Source: Gemmatimonadaceae bacterium (GTDB lineage: Bacteria; Gemmatimonadota; Gemmatimonadetes; Gemmatimonadales; Gemmatimonadaceae). From it: a stretch of 64,000 bases of DNA. The notes under the pieces are model-generated. The model searched no databases, was not told the DNA's origin, and worked only from the letters and a program-made list of their open reading frames with translations. Location of the stretch: the NCBI GenBank assembly GCA_025934775.1, contig JAICWO010000002.1, positions 1 to 64,000 of the forward strand. The letters run 5' to 3'. Both the position numbers and the translations under genes were made by a program. Below are positions 1 through 8,855 of the stretch, piece by piece; position 1 is the stretch's first letter, and the number at the start of each line of letters is the position of its first letter.

Positions 1-62
1 GCCCCGGTCAGCAGGGCGAGCGTGGCGCACAGGACGCTCGCGGCGCGGCGGACCGCGGTCAC
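1..62 (-). CDS. N-terminal fragment of a secreted protein (foreign fragment)
   Basis: On the minus strand a GTG at 62 overlaps the stop of the neighbouring frame (GTGA) and opens about 20 codons that look like the start of a signal peptide: an Arg pair, then a hydrophobic run of Ala, Leu and Val. The gene runs off the left edge. It belongs with the other left-edge fragment, which I think comes from a different genome than the ribosomal operon. No function can be assigned. Confidence 0.35.
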   Translation of the reverse strand, partial: MTAVRRAASVLCATLALLTG

Positions 63-238
63 GGCTGCCGCTTCCGGCGGCCGCTGAGCAGGAACCCGAC
101 GCCGATGCCCGCGACGAGGCAGACGCCGACGAACCACCACAGGCCGAACGCCGAGCCGCCGTCGGACTTCTCGGTCTCGTGCCCGGCGGAGTCCATGTGC
201 GGGGCCGGGCCCAGCGCGTCGAGGGACCGGACCAGGCT
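59..238 (-). CDS. C-terminal end of a membrane-anchored protein (foreign fragment)
   Basis: Reading the minus strand from 238 to the TGA at 61-59 gives 59 residues: a polar stretch, then one hydrophobic span ([20 protein letters not shown]) followed by a basic tail SGRRKRQP. This is the usual end of an actinobacterial surface protein with a single C-terminal transmembrane anchor. The 5' part is missing because the sequence switches to rpsJ near 240. The 4-nt overlap with the next minus-strand gene supports a real operon. Protein family not recognised; the actinobacterial origin is inferred from style only. Confidence 0.4.
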   Translation of the reverse strand, partial: SLVRSLDALGPAPHMDSAGHETEKSDGGSAFGLWWFVGVCLVAGIGVGFLLSGRRKRQP

Positions 239-240
239 GG

Positions 241-243
<3 letters not shown>
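236..243. other. Probable chimeric junction
   Basis: To the left the only sensible coding is on the minus strand; to the right the plus strand reads as S10 from its [10 protein letters not shown] segment onward with no start codon. In the S10 frame the residues just left of the join (GPGW) do not match S10, and an in-frame stop lies at 85-87. An essential gene cut at about residue 25 by unrelated DNA is best explained by a mis-joined contig or amplification chimera. Confidence 0.7.
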
Positions 244-474
<231 letters not shown>

Positions 475-499
475 GCATCACGTCATCACGAAGCAGGTT

Positions 500-590
500 G
501 TCATTCCGAGCACGGCCAGGAATCTCCTGTCCTCGCCGAGCTGCCCGACCGGGACGGTAGATCCCTCGTCGCTCCGCTCCTCGGGATGAC
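500..590. repeat. Dispersed inverted repeat (GTCATCCCGAG family)
   Basis: The left arm begins GTCATTCCGAG at 500 and ends GGAATCT at 525. The right arm AGATCCCTCG...CTCGGGATGAC covers 559-590. Its reverse complement, GTCATCCCGAG...GGGATCT, matches the left arm at both ends. The same words recur four times at 41552-41737. It fills most of the gap between rpsJ and rplC and could form a hairpin in the operon mRNA. Confidence 0.7.
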
Positions 591-645
591 GATCACAGTC
601 CAACTGCGAATCCCCGCAGCGACTCCGCAGAGGTATTCAAGAACC

Positions 646-1329
646 ATGATTGGTATCATTGGCAAGAAGCTGGGCATGACCCAGATCTTCAACGCAGACG
701 GCCAGCAGATCCCGGTGACGGTGATCGAGGCCGAGCCGAACCCGGTCCTCGCCGTGACGGACAAAGCGAAGGCCGGCCACGCCTCGGTGCAGCTCGGCTA
801 TGGCAAGGCGCGGCTGCGCCGCGCATCGGCCAAGGGTGAAGGCACTCCCAAGGGCCGCCGCGCCTCGCTCGCCGCCGTCGGTCACGCCAAGAAGGCGGGC
901 CTCGACGTGCCGCCCGCTCTGCTCCGCTCGGTCCGCCTCGACGAGCCGGGGAATGCGAAGGCCGAAGTGCCGACGTATGCGGTCGGCGACGTGGTGAAGG
1001 TGGACATCTTCAACGTCGGCGACGCCGTCAAGGTCACCGGCACGACCAAGGGCCGCGGCTTCCAGGGCGTCGTCAAGCGCCACGGATTCGGCGGCGGGCC
1101 GAACACGCACGGCAACACGAAGCATCGCCGCCCCGGCTCGATCGGACCCGGCACGGATCCGTCGCGCGTCATCAAGGGCAAGAAGATGCCGGGCCAGTAC
1201 GGCAACACGCGCCACACGCAGACCCATCTCCGCGTCGAGAAGATCGATGCGGATCGCAATCTGATCTATATCCGCGGGTCGGTCGCCGGTCCTACGAACG
1301 GCATCGTCGTCGTGCGGAAGCAGGGTTAA
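646..1329 (+). CDS. rplC: 50S ribosomal protein L3
   Basis: This is a 227-residue L3, which binds near the 3' end of 23S rRNA and nucleates large-subunit assembly. The start is the ATG at 646, giving the typical opening MIGIIGKKLGMTQIF; an upstream in-frame extension to 586 lies in repeat sequence and is rejected. The conserved central loop (KGRGFQGVVKRHGF followed by the HGNTKHRRPGSIG region) reaches toward the peptidyl-transferase centre. Three bases separate it from rplD. Length is slightly above the usual ~210 because of a short insert in the first third. Confidence 0.97.
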   Translation: MIGIIGKKLGMTQIFNADGQQIPVTVIEAEPNPVLAVTDKAKAGHASVQLGYGKARLRRASAKGEGTPKGRRASLAAVGHAKKAGLDVPPALLRSVRLDEPGNAKAEVPTYAVGDVVKVDIFNVGDAVKVTGTTKGRGFQGVVKRHGFGGGPNTHGNTKHRRPGSIGPGTDPSRVIKGKKMPGQYGNTRHTQTHLRVEKIDADRNLIYIRGSVAGPTNGIVVVRKQG

Positions 1330-1332
1330 CCC

Positions 1333-2181
1333 ATGGCTGACACGACCACATTCCAGGCGGCGGCGTACACGGCGCAGGGGACGGCGCGCGATAGCGTCGC
1401 GCTTCCCGAGCAGCTGTTCGACGGCACCGTCAACATGCCCGTGATGCACCAGGCGGTGAAGGCGTTCCTCGCCAACCAGCGCCAGGGCAACGCGTCGACG
1501 AAGATCCGGAAGTACGTCACCGGCGGCAATCAGAAGCCGTGGAAGCAGAAGGGCACGGGCCGCGCCCGCGCCGGCTCCGCGCGCGCGCCACACTGGGTGG
1601 GCGGCGGCACGGTCTTCGGACCGATCCCCCGCAGCTACGCGCAGTACGTGCCGCGCCAGGTCCGCGCGCTCGCGCGGAAGAGCGCGCTCAATGCGCGCGC
1701 GCGCGAGAACGCGATCTTCGTGATCGACCGGTTCGAGTTCGACGCGCCGAAGACGACGCGCATCAAGGCGCTCGTCGAGCGGGTCGGCGTGGCCGATAAG
1801 AAAGTGCTCATTCTCACGGACGGCGTGAAGCCGAACGTGTTCCTGAGCGGCCGCAACCTGCCGACCGTGCACGTGATGCCCTACACCGACGTCTCGACGT
1901 ACCACATCCTGTGGTCCGACGTCGTGTTGATCGAGGCCGGCGCGCTCGGCCACGCGCTCGAGCCGATCGCCGAGCGCGAGGAAGCGCCGCGTGCCGCGGT
2001 GAAGAAGACGACGGCGGCCAAGCAGGCCCCGAGCACGGTCGAGGGGAAGGCGCCGAAAGCGGACGCGGCGCGCGCCAAGAAGAGCGCGGGCAAGAAGGCC
2101 GCGGCGAAGAAGGCGCCTGCGGCCAAGAAGGCCGCGGCGAAGAAGCCGGCCGCGAAGTCGGCCAAGAAGAAGGGGAAGTAA
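1333..2181 (+). CDS. rplD: 50S ribosomal protein L4 with Lys/Ala-rich tail
   Basis: Residues 1 to about 206 are L4: the exit-tunnel loop is visible as [15 protein letters not shown] and the domain ends near [10 protein letters not shown]4 in many bacteria also regulates this operon. The protein then continues to 282 residues with a tail built of Lys, Ala and Pro, with KKAAAKK-like units resembling a histone H1 tail. Usual length is about 205, so the tail is about 75 residues of extra, probably disordered, basic sequence. Codon use does not change in a way that suggests a frameshift. Confidence 0.96.
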   Translation: MADTTTFQAAAYTAQGTARDSVALPEQLFDGTVNMPVMHQAVKAFLANQRQGNASTKIRKYVTGGNQKPWKQKGTGRARAGSARAPHWVGGGTVFGPIPRSYAQYVPRQVRALARKSALNARARENAIFVIDRFEFDAPKTTRIKALVERVGVADKKVLILTDGVKPNVFLSGRNLPTVHVMPYTDVSTYHILWSDVVLIEAGALGHALEPIAEREEAPRAAVKKTTAAKQAPSTVEGKAPKADAARAKKSAGKKAAAKKAPAAKKAAAKKPAAKSAKKKGK

Positions 2182-2184
2182 GCC

Positions 2185-2472
2185 ATGCCGACACTGCATC
2201 GCACCATCATCCGGCCGCTGATCACCGAGAAGTCGTCGGCGGCGTACCAGGCGCGCGGGGAGTACACCTTCGAGGTGCATCCCGACGCCACCAAGCCGCA
2301 GATCCGCGCGGCGATCGAACAGTTGTTCGGTGTGCACGTGACGGGCGTCTGGACGGCGAACCAGCGCGGGAAGGAGAAGCGCATGGGGAAGACCGTCGGC
2401 CGCCGGCCGAACTGGAAAAAGGCGATCGTGACGCTCCGCGAGGGCGACACGATCGAGATCTTCGAAGGCTGA
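2185..2472 (+). CDS. rplW: 50S ribosomal protein L23
   Basis: A 95-residue L23 with the standard opening around HRTIIRPLITEKSS and the NQRGKEKRMGKTVGRRPNWKKA hairpin segment. L23 lies at the polypeptide exit and is the docking site for trigger factor and SRP. It follows rplD by 3 bases and precedes rplB by 17. Length is normal for the family. Confidence 0.97.
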   Translation: MPTLHRTIIRPLITEKSSAAYQARGEYTFEVHPDATKPQIRAAIEQLFGVHVTGVWTANQRGKEKRMGKTVGRRPNWKKAIVTLREGDTIEIFEG

Positions 2473-2489
2473 GGCGGAGCGCATAGACC

Positions 2490-3320
2490 ATGGGAATTCG
2501 TCAATTCAAGCCGGTGACCAAGGGCACGCGCTTTCGTTCGGTGTCGGATTTTGCCGACATCACGACGACGACGCCCGAGAAGTCGCTGCTCGAGCCGATC
2601 AAGAAGAGCGGGGGCCGCGACAATCACGGCCACATCTCGATGCGGCGCCGGGGCGGCGGCCACAAGCGGCAGTACCGCATCATCGACTTCAAGCGGAACA
2701 AGCACGGCGTGGCGGCCACGGTGGGGTCGGTCGAGTACGATCCGAACCGGTCGGCGCGCATCGCGCTCGTCACGTACGCGGACGGCGAGAAGCGCTACAT
2801 CCTGCACCCGAAGGGGCTGGCGGTCGGCGACACGATCATGGCCGGTCCGGGGTCGGACATCCGGACGGGGAACGCGCTGCCGCTGGCCGAGATGCCGCTG
2901 GGCACGGCCGTTCACAACATTGAATTAAAGATCGGGAAAGGCGGGCAGCTCTGCCGTTCGGCGGGCATGTCGGCGCAGGTCGTGGCGAAGGAAGGCGAGT
3001 ACGTGACGCTCCGCATGCCGTCGTCGGAGATGCGGCTGGTGCACGCGCGCTGCTACGCGACGATCGGCGTCGTCGGCAACGAGGAGCACGAGCTCGTCTC
3101 GTGGGGCAAGGCGGGCAAGACGCGCTGGAAGGGCCGCCGGCCCAAGGTGCGCGGCGAGGTGATGAACCCCGTCGACCACCCGCATGGCGGCCGCACGCGC
3201 GGCGGACGGAACGTCGTCAGCCCGTGGGGCAAGAAGGAAGGCGTGAAGACGCGCAACACCAAGAAGCCGTCGCAGCGCCTGATTGTCCGGGGCCGGAAGC
3301 GCGGGAAAGCAACCCAATAA
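2490..3320 (+). CDS. rplB: 50S ribosomal protein L2
   Basis: A 276-residue L2, needed for subunit joining and peptidyl-transferase activity. The family signature near the C terminus ([15 protein letters not shown]) carries the conserved His of the HPHGG motif. Start ATG at 2490 gives [15 protein letters not shown] short AT-rich patch with a TTA codon lies at 2913-2930 over the conserved HNIELK segment. The gene is followed by an 81-base gap containing a hairpin repeat before rpsS. Confidence 0.97.
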   Translation: MGIRQFKPVTKGTRFRSVSDFADITTTTPEKSLLEPIKKSGGRDNHGHISMRRRGGGHKRQYRIIDFKRNKHGVAATVGSVEYDPNRSARIALVTYADGEKRYILHPKGLAVGDTIMAGPGSDIRTGNALPLAEMPLGTAVHNIELKIGKGGQLCRSAGMSAQVVAKEGEYVTLRMPSSEMRLVHARCYATIGVVGNEEHELVSWGKAGKTRWKGRRPKVRGEVMNPVDHPHGGRTRGGRNVVSPWGKKEGVKTRNTKKPSQRLIVRGRKRGKATQ

Positions 3321-3391
3321 GAGATTGGATGTTCGAGGTTGGAGCGTGGCAACGGCCACCCTTCAGCCTCCGACCTCCAGCCTCCACTCTC
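3321..3391. repeat. Intergenic hairpin repeat (GGAGAGTGGAG family), copy 1
   Basis: The left arm at 3321-3344 (GAGATTGGATGTTCGAGG...) pairs imperfectly with the right arm CCTCCGACCTCCAGCCTC... at 3367-3391. An inner stem GTGGC/GCCAC closes around a 4-base loop AACG. It fills the rplB-rpsS gap and ends 10 bases before the rpsS start. Related copies occur at 7412-7482, 36112-36187 and as one arm at 40241-40267. Confidence 0.7.
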
Positions 3392-3401
3392 CGAGACTGA
3401 T

Positions 3402-3725
3402 ATGGGACGTAGCGTAAAGAAGGGTCCATTCGTTCAGGAAGCGCTGTCGAAGAAAGTCGACGCGCTGAACGCCAAGAACGAGAAGCGCGTGATCAAGACC
3501 TGGTCGCGCGCCAGCACCGTGCTGCCCGAGTTCGTGGGCCACACGTTCGCCGTGCACAACGGGAACAAGTTCATCCCGGTCTACGTGACGGAGAACATGG
3601 TCGGCCACAAGCTCGGCGAGTTCGCGCCGACGCGGCTCTTCCGCGGACACACCGGCGCGAAGGCGGCCGACAAGAAGGCGCCCGCTCCGGCGGCGGCGGC
3701 CGCGCCCGCGCGGGGAGGCAAATAA
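3402..3725 (+). CDS. rpsS: 30S ribosomal protein S19 with Ala/Pro tail
   Basis: S19 of the 30S head, opening [15 protein letters not shown] at the ATG at 3402 and containing [17 protein letters not shown] and [14 protein letters not shown]. Total 107 residues against a usual ~92; the surplus is a C-terminal tail of Lys, Ala and Pro ending in PARGGK. The upstream in-frame extension to 3339 lies inside the hairpin repeat and is rejected. No clear Shine-Dalgarno precedes the start: the upstream bases are the pyrimidine-rich repeat arm. Confidence 0.95.
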   Translation: MGRSVKKGPFVQEALSKKVDALNAKNEKRVIKTWSRASTVLPEFVGHTFAVHNGNKFIPVYVTENMVGHKLGEFAPTRLFRGHTGAKAADKKAPAPAAAAAPARGGK

Positions 3726-3728
3726 GCC

Positions 3729-4103
3729 ATGGCCGACACGCAGGCTCGCGAAGCCCGGGCGACGCAGCGCTCCGCGCGGCAGTCGCCCTACAAGATGCGG
3801 CTCGTCATCGACGAGATCCGCGGGAAGAGCGTGAACGAGGCGCTCGCCTATTTACAGTTCTCGAAAAAGCACGCGGCGAAGCAGATCGAGAAGGTGCTCC
3901 GCTCCGCGGTCGCGAACGCCGAGAACGCCGCGCGCACCGGCAGCGGGTCGATCGACGTCGATGAGCTCTACGTCAAGCACGCGGTGGTGAACGAGGGCCC
4001 GAAGCTCAAGCGGTTCACGCCCGCGGCGATGGGGCGCGCCACGCCAATTCAGAAGCGGACGAGCCACGTGGAAATCGTGGTCGCCGAGAGGGAAGGTCGC
4101 TAA
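3729..4103 (+). CDS. rplV: 50S ribosomal protein L22
   Basis: A 124-residue L22, which lines the exit tunnel. The body begins at about residue 10 with [13 protein letters not shown] and ends with the beta-hairpin region ...[11 protein letters not shown]. It shares one base with rpsC (TAATG), implying coupled translation. An AT-rich codon patch including TTA at 3849-3869 encodes YLQFSKK. Confidence 0.96.
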   Translation: MADTQAREARATQRSARQSPYKMRLVIDEIRGKSVNEALAYLQFSKKHAAKQIEKVLRSAVANAENAARTGSGSIDVDELYVKHAVVNEGPKLKRFTPAAMGRATPIQKRTSHVEIVVAEREGR

Positions 4104-4762
4104 TGGGACAGAAAACGCATCCGATCGGCTTCCGGCTCGGAATCTCGAAGGACTGGAAGTCGCGCTACTACGCGGGCCGCGATCTGCCGGCGCTCCTCCG
4201 CGAGGACGAGCTGCTGCGCAAGTATCTCAAGGCGCGCTTGGGCCACGCGGCGATCGCCGACATCGTGATCGACCGCAAGCCGGGCAAGGTGGTGGTGACG
4301 CTGCACACCGGCCGGCCGGGCGTCGTGATCGGCAAGAAGGGCGCGGAAGTCGACAAGCTCCGCGACGAGCTCGCCCATCTCACGGGCAAGGAAGTCGGGA
4401 TCAACGTCGAGGAGATCAAGCGGCCGGAGCTCGACGCGCAGCTCGTGGCCGACAACATCGCGAGCCAGCTGGCGCAGCGCATCTCGTTCCGCCGCGCGAT
4501 GAAGCGCGCGGTGCAGAGCGCCATGCGCATGGGCGCGCAGGGCATCAAAGTGAAGGCGGGCGGCCGGCTGGGCGGCGCGGAGATCGCGCGCGTCGAAGGC
4601 TATCACGAAGGTCGTGTGCCTCTGCACACGCTGCGCGCGGACATCGACTACGCCACGAGCACGGCGAAGACCACCTTCGGCGCCATCGGCGTGAAGGTCT
4701 GGATCTTCAAGGGCGAGAAGGTCGAGGATCGCCGCGGGACCACGTATTCCTCCGGCATGTAA
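4103..4762 (+). CDS. rpsC: 30S ribosomal protein S3
   Basis: A 219-residue S3 that forms part of the mRNA entry tunnel and helicase. The KH domain shows the GXXG loop in [11 protein letters not shown] near residue 75; the C-terminal domain ends at [13 protein letters not shown]. Start ATG at 4103 overlaps the rplV stop by one base. Length and motifs are ordinary. Confidence 0.97.
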   Translation: MGQKTHPIGFRLGISKDWKSRYYAGRDLPALLREDELLRKYLKARLGHAAIADIVIDRKPGKVVVTLHTGRPGVVIGKKGAEVDKLRDELAHLTGKEVGINVEEIKRPELDAQLVADNIASQLAQRISFRRAMKRAVQSAMRMGAQGIKVKAGGRLGGAEIARVEGYHEGRVPLHTLRADIDYATSTAKTTFGAIGVKVWIFKGEKVEDRRGTTYSSGM

Positions 4763-4776
4763 GGAGGCTCATACCA

Positions 4777-5190
4777 ATGCTCTCACCGAAGCGCGTCAAA
4801 TTCCGCAAGCGATTCAAGGGCCGGACGACGGGACTCGCCCATCGCGGCAGTGAAATCTCGTTCGGCACGTATGGCCTGCAGACGTTGGAGCCGGGGTGGA
4901 TCACGGCTCGCCAGATCGAAGCCGCGCGTGTGGCGCTCACGCGCCACATCAAGCGCGGCGGCAAGGTGTGGATCCGGATTTTCCCCGACAAGCCGATCAC
5001 GAAGAAGCCGGCCGAGACCCGCATGGGCAAAGGCAAGGGTTCTCCGGAGATGTGGGTGGCGGTCGTGAAGCCGGGCCGCGTGATGTTCGAGCTCGAGGGC
5101 GTGACGCGCGACATCGCCGAGAAGGCGATGGCGCTGGCCGCGGCCAAGATGCCAGTGAAGACGAAGTTCGTCGCGCGTGAGGAGGCGTAG
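4777..5190 (+). CDS. rplP: 50S ribosomal protein L16
   Basis: A 137-residue L16 beginning [15 protein letters not shown], with [12 protein letters not shown] and [20 protein letters not shown], typical of the family that organises the A-site tRNA binding region. A strong AAGGAGG just upstream (4762-4768) is a good ribosome-binding site. Six bases separate it from rpmC. Confidence 0.97.
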   Translation: MLSPKRVKFRKRFKGRTTGLAHRGSEISFGTYGLQTLEPGWITARQIEAARVALTRHIKRGGKVWIRIFPDKPITKKPAETRMGKGKGSPEMWVAVVKPGRVMFELEGVTRDIAEKAMALAAAKMPVKTKFVAREEA

Positions 5191-5195
5191 CCGAC

Positions 5196-5387
5196 ATGAA
5201 GGCCACCGAAATTCGCGACCTGACCAAGGACGACATCGCGGCGCGGATCCGCGAGCTCGAGGAGGAGCGTTTCCGGCTCAATTTCCGGAGCGCGACGGAA
5301 CCCCTCGAGGAGCCGCTCCGCCTCCGCGCGATTCGCAGGGATATCGCGCGCCTCAAGACCGTGCTGCGGGAAAAGACCAATGGCTGA
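5196..5387 (+). CDS. rpmC: 50S ribosomal protein L29
   Basis: A 63-residue, mostly alpha-helical L29 with the [16 protein letters not shown] segment that matches the family. L29 sits near the exit site next to L23. Its end overlaps the rpsQ start by 8 bases, so the two are likely translated together. Confidence 0.95.
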   Translation: MKATEIRDLTKDDIAARIRELEEERFRLNFRSATEPLEEPLRLRAIRRDIARLKTVLREKTNG

Positions 5388-5688
5388 GACGACCAAGACG
5401 ACCGGAGCCCAGAATACCCCGGGCACCCAGGGCGCTGAACGGGGGACGCGCAAGACGCGCGTGGGCCTCGTGGTGAGCGACAAGATGGCGAAGACCGTGG
5501 TGGTCGCGATCGAGCGTCGCGTGCCGCATCCGGTGTACGGCAAGATGGTGACGCGCACGAAGCGCGTGAAAGCGCACGACGAGGACAACTCGGCGAAGAC
5601 GGGCGATACGGTCCGGATCGCCGAGACGCGGCCGCTGTCGAAGGACAAGCGGTGGCGCGTGGTCGAGATCGTCGAGCGGGCGCGGTAA
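5380..5688 (+). CDS. rpsQ: 30S ribosomal protein S17 with N-terminal extension
   Basis: The S17 OB-fold starts near residue 24 ([19 protein letters not shown]) and continues through [16 protein letters not shown] to the end. The ATG at 5380 adds about 22 polar residues rich in Thr, Gly and Glu not found in standard S17 (~85 residues). No later ATG lies before the conserved core, so the extension is probably real. S17 is a primary 16S rRNA binder. Confidence 0.94.
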   Translation: MAETTKTTGAQNTPGTQGAERGTRKTRVGLVVSDKMAKTVVVAIERRVPHPVYGKMVTRTKRVKAHDEDNSAKTGDTVRIAETRPLSKDKRWRVVEIVERAR

Positions 5689-5700
5689 GGGAGACGACCG

Positions 5701-6069
5701 ATGATTCAGCAAGAGTCGATGGTCAAGGTCGCCGACAACTCGGGCGCGAAGACCGCACAGGTCATTCGCGTGCTGGGCGGTACCCGCCGGCGCTACGCCG
5801 GGCTGGGAGACGTGGTGATCGTGGCCGTGAAGAACGCCCTGCCCAACGGCACGGTGAAGAAGTCGGATGTCGCGCGCGCGGTGGTGGTGCGCACGGCCAA
5901 GGAGACGCGGCGCAAGGATGGCTCGTACATCCGGTTCGACGAGAACGCCGTCGTCATCATCAACGAGCAGGGGGAGCCGCGGGCGACCCGCATCTTCGGT
6001 CCCGTGGCGCGCGAGCTCCGCGAGAAGCGGTACATGAAGATCGTGTCCTTGGCGCCCGAGGTGATCTGA
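5701..6069 (+). CDS. rplN: 50S ribosomal protein L14
   Basis: A 122-residue L14 opening [17 protein letters not shown], the standard family start, with the expected length. L14 forms an intersubunit bridge and contacts L19. A GGGAGACG stretch precedes the ATG. It is separated from rplX by a single base. Confidence 0.97.
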   Translation: MIQQESMVKVADNSGAKTAQVIRVLGGTRRRYAGLGDVVIVAVKNALPNGTVKKSDVARAVVVRTAKETRRKDGSYIRFDENAVVIINEQGEPRATRIFGPVARELREKRYMKIVSLAPEVI

Positions 6070-6070
6070 T

Positions 6071-6475
6071 ATGAGAATTCTCAAGCACCGGAAGATGGAC
6101 CGGCCGCGCGCGGTCAACCGCAAGCGGCACGCCGACAACGCCGAGCGCGTGAAGATCCACGTCGCGAAGGGCGACACCGTGCGCGTGGTCCGGGGCGACG
6201 ACAAGGGCAAGGAAGGCAAGATCCTGCGCGTCTACACGAAGACGGGCCGGGTGACGGTCGAAGGGGTGAACATCGCCAAGCGGCACCGCCGCGCGCGGTC
6301 GGCCGAGGAGCAGAGCCAGATCATGGAGTTCCCGGCGCCGATCCACGCGTCGAACGTGATGCTGCTCGATCCGAAGAATGGTGTCCCGACGCGGACGCGC
6401 CGGCGCATCGACGAAGACGGAACCAAGGAGCGCATCAGCGCGAAGAGCGGGGACGCGATTCCCCGGGTGCGCTGA
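6071..6475 (+). CDS. rplX: 50S ribosomal protein L24, extended
   Basis: A 134-residue L24 (usual ~105). The KOW motif is visible as KGDTVRVVRGDDKGKEGKIL around residues 34-53, followed by VNIAKRHRRARS. The additional residues are mainly a ~25-residue basic head (MRILKHRKMDRPRAV...) and a short polar tail. L24 initiates 50S assembly. Start at 6071 follows the rplN stop directly. Confidence 0.95.
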   Translation: MRILKHRKMDRPRAVNRKRHADNAERVKIHVAKGDTVRVVRGDDKGKEGKILRVYTKTGRVTVEGVNIAKRHRRARSAEEQSQIMEFPAPIHASNVMLLDPKNGVPTRTRRRIDEDGTKERISAKSGDAIPRVR

Positions 6476-6493
6476 GGCGCGAGGACATAGACC

Positions 6494-7159
6494 ATGGCGA
6501 CGAAGGAAAAGAAGGGCGGCGCGAAGGGCGCCGGGAAAAAGGGCGAGTCGAAGCAGCGCGGGCCCCACGCGGGCGCGAGCCTGCCGGTGCCCGCCCCGCG
6601 GATGCGCGAGCATTACGTGGGCACGGTGCGGCCGCGCCTGATGCAGCAGTTCGGGTTCAAGAACCCGCACCAGGTGCCGCAGCTCGAGAAGATCGTGATC
6701 AACGTCGGCGTCGGCGAGGCGATCAAGCAGCCCAAGGCGCTCGACACCGTCGTCGAGGAGCTGGCGACGATCACCGGTCAGCAGCCGGTTCGGAAGAAGG
6801 CGAAGAAGTCGATCGCCAATTTCGGGCTGCGCCAGGGGCAGGAGATCGGCGCCGCGGTCACGCTGCGCGGCGCGCGGATGTGGGAGTTCCTCGACCGCTT
6901 CATCACGGTCGCGATTCCGCGCATTCGCGACTTCCGCGGGCTCGGCACGCGGTCGTTCGACGGGAGAGGGAATTACTCGCTCGGCATCAAGGAGCAGATG
7001 ATCTTTCCCGAGATCAACTACGACGAAATCGAGTCGATCCACGGGATGGACGTCACGTTCGTGACGAGCACGAACAAGGACGACCAGGCGTACGCGCTCC
7101 TCAAGGAGCTCGGCATGCCGTTCCGCTCCGACGACAAGAAGGGCGGCCGCGCGCTGTAA
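6494..7159 (+). CDS. rplE: 50S ribosomal protein L5 with basic N-terminal extension
   Basis: A 221-residue L5 of the central protuberance, which binds 5S rRNA. The normal core starts near residue 36 (MREHYVGTVRPRLMQQFGFKNPHQ) and includes ITGQQPVRKKAKKSIANF and DFRGLGTRSFDGRGNY. The first ~35 residues are Lys, Gly and Ala rich and extra to the family (~180 residues). An internal ATG at the core boundary exists, so the true start could be later, but the upstream ATG has the operon-like spacing of 18 bases from rplX. Confidence 0.94.
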   Translation: MATKEKKGGAKGAGKKGESKQRGPHAGASLPVPAPRMREHYVGTVRPRLMQQFGFKNPHQVPQLEKIVINVGVGEAIKQPKALDTVVEELATITGQQPVRKKAKKSIANFGLRQGQEIGAAVTLRGARMWEFLDRFITVAIPRIRDFRGLGTRSFDGRGNYSLGIKEQMIFPEINYDEIESIHGMDVTFVTSTNKDDQAYALLKELGMPFRSDDKKGGRAL

Positions 7160-7211
7160 CTGCTGGTTCGTGGACGGCGTCAGTAAGCAACCTTTATAGA
7201 GAGTTCTAGAA

Positions 7212-7397
7212 ATGGCCCGTAAAGCCATGATCGAGAAGAGCAAGCGGAAGCCGAAGTTCCAGGTGCGGGTGCACAACCGGTGCGGCCGGTGCGGCCGGTC
7301 GCGCGCGTTCCTGCGCCGCTTCGGGCTCTGCCGCATCTGCTTCCGCGAGCTGTCGCTCCAGGGCATGATCCCGGGCGTCCGCAAGGCGAGTTGGTAA
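7212..7397 (+). CDS. rpsN: 30S ribosomal protein S14, zinc-binding type Z
   Basis: A 61-residue S14 of the short, zinc-binding kind. Cys24, Cys27, Cys40 and Cys43 form two CXXC pairs (CGRC and CRIC), the expected zinc ribbon. It ends with the family's IPGVRKASW. This form is used by organisms that keep the zinc site; a zinc-independent paralogue under Zur would be elsewhere. It follows rplE by 52 bases. Confidence 0.97.
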   Translation: MARKAMIEKSKRKPKFQVRVHNRCGRCGRSRAFLRRFGLCRICFRELSLQGMIPGVRKASW

Positions 7398-7411
7398 GAG
7401 AGAACGGAGCG

Positions 7412-7482
7412 TAGAGGGTGGAGAGTGGAGTGTAGAGACACACGTTTCTTCTCGACGCTCGACTCTCGATTCTCCACTCTCC
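7412..7482. repeat. Intergenic hairpin repeat (GGAGAGTGGAG family), copy 2
   Basis: GGAGAGTGGAG at 7420-7430 is matched perfectly by CTCCACTCTCC at 7472-7482. The flanking bases (TGTAGAG on the left, CTCGACTCTC on the right) extend the pairing imperfectly. It occupies the middle of the 146-base gap between rpsN and rpsH. The rest of the gap, up to 7543, shows nothing else except a purine-rich GAGAGGCACAGAGG stretch before rpsH. Confidence 0.75.
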
Positions 7483-7543
7483 GGCACGATCACTTCACCG
7501 CCTCCACGTCCGACGAGGATACGAGAGGCACAGAGGCAACCAC

Positions 7544-7942
7544 ATGAGCATGACTGACCCGATCGCCGACATGCTGACGCGGATCCGCAATGCCTGCGGA
7601 TCGAAGCACCGCCGCGTCGACATTCCGGTGTCGAGAATGAAGACCGAGATCGCGCGCATCCTGAAGGAGAACAACTTCATTCAGGATTATCAGACGCTGG
7701 CCACCGATGAGGGCAAGCAGGTGCTGCGCGTGCGGCTCAAGTACGCGGGCGGCCAGCCGGTCATCCGCCAGTTGCAGCGCGTGTCCACGCCGGGACTTCG
7801 CAAGTACGTGGGCGTGGGCGATATCCCGCGCGTGCGGAACGGGCTGGGCCTCGCGATTCTGAGCACCAACAAGGGCTTGATGTCCGACCGTGAGGCGCGG
7901 CAGTCGCGCACCGGCGGCGAGCTCGTCGCCGTCGTCTGGTAG
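7544..7942 (+). CDS. rpsH: 30S ribosomal protein S8
   Basis: A 132-residue S8 opening MSMTDPIADMLTRIRNA and ending with the conserved STNKGLMSDREARQSRTGGELVAVVW. S8 binds the central domain of 16S rRNA and in some bacteria represses the spc operon through its mRNA. The hairpin repeat just upstream could affect its expression separately from rpsN. Length is normal. Confidence 0.97.
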   Translation: MSMTDPIADMLTRIRNACGSKHRRVDIPVSRMKTEIARILKENNFIQDYQTLATDEGKQVLRVRLKYAGGQPVIRQLQRVSTPGLRKYVGVGDIPRVRNGLGLAILSTNKGLMSDREARQSRTGGELVAVVW

Positions 7943-7954
7943 GAGAGCGCATCC

Positions 7955-8494
7955 ATGTCGCGAATCGGCAAGCTGCCCGTCGCCATTCCCAAGGGGGTCA
8001 CGGTGACGCTGGACGGCAACACGGTGAAGGTGAAAGGTCCCAAGGGCGAGCTCACGCACAAGCTTCCGGCCGGCATCTCGGTCGCACAGGCGAACGAATC
8101 GCTCGACGTGAAGCGCGCGTCGGACGAGACGAACCACAAGGCGCTGCACGGGCTCACGCGCTCGCTCATCAACAACATGGTCGACGGCGTGACGAAGGGA
8201 TATCAGAAGCAGCTCGAGATCACGGGCGTCGGCTACAAGGCCGAGGTGCGGCCGTACGGGCTGCAGCTCGCGCTCGGCTTCTCGCATCCGGTGGAATACA
8301 AGGCGCCGTCGGGCATCAAGCTCACGGCCCCGCAGCCGACGACAATCGTGATCGACGGCGCGGACAAGATGATGGTCGGACAGGTCGCGGCAGAGCTGCG
8401 CAGCCTTCGTCCCCCCGAGCCGTACAAGGGGAAGGGCATTCGCTACGCCGGCGAAGTCATTCGGCGCAAGGCCGGTAAGGCGGGAGGCAAGTAA
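7955..8494 (+). CDS. rplF: 50S ribosomal protein L6
   Basis: A 179-residue L6 with the double-repeat fold, starting MSRIGKLPVAIPKGV and ending with PEPYKGKGIRYAGE, the family signature. It sits near the factor-binding site. A GGAGAG precedes the start at a suitable distance. Confidence 0.97.
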   Translation: MSRIGKLPVAIPKGVTVTLDGNTVKVKGPKGELTHKLPAGISVAQANESLDVKRASDETNHKALHGLTRSLINNMVDGVTKGYQKQLEITGVGYKAEVRPYGLQLALGFSHPVEYKAPSGIKLTAPQPTTIVIDGADKMMVGQVAAELRSLRPPEPYKGKGIRYAGEVIRRKAGKAGGK

Positions 8495-8497
8495 ACG

Positions 8498-8851
8498 ATG
8501 CCAGCGATTCCGAAGACGCGGGTCGAACAGCGCTATCGGCGCCATCTCCGCGTACGCAAGAAGGTCACGGGCACGGCGGAGCGTCCGCGGCTCGTGGTGT
8601 TCCGCTCACTCAAGCACATCACGGCGCAGCTCGTGGACGACGTCGCGAACCGCACGCTGATGACGGTGTCGAGCACGACGATGGACAGCGGCAAGAAGAC
8701 GGAGAAGTCGACCGAGGTCGGCAAGCGCATCGCGGCCCGGGCCAAGGAAGCCGGGATCACGAAAGTCGTGTTCGACCGTGCCGGGTACAAGTATCACGGC
8801 CGCGTGAAGGCGGTGGCCGATGGCGCCCGCGAGGGCGGGTTGGAGTTCTAA
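8498..8851 (+). CDS. rplR: 50S ribosomal protein L18
   Basis: A 117-residue L18, a 5S rRNA binder, with [21 protein letters not shown] and the ending [24 protein letters not shown]. Three bases follow the rplF stop. Normal length. Confidence 0.97.
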   Translation: MPAIPKTRVEQRYRRHLRVRKKVTGTAERPRLVVFRSLKHITAQLVDDVANRTLMTVSSTTMDSGKKTEKSTEVGKRIAARAKEAGITKVVFDRAGYKYHGRVKAVADGAREGGLEF

Positions 8852-8855
8852 TATT

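Noticed and set aside
637-2484. Long minus-strand open frame opposite rplC-rplD-rplW
   Set aside because: Antisense shadow caused by high GC codon bias; Arg/Leu/Ala-only composition and full overlap with three certain ribosomal genes.
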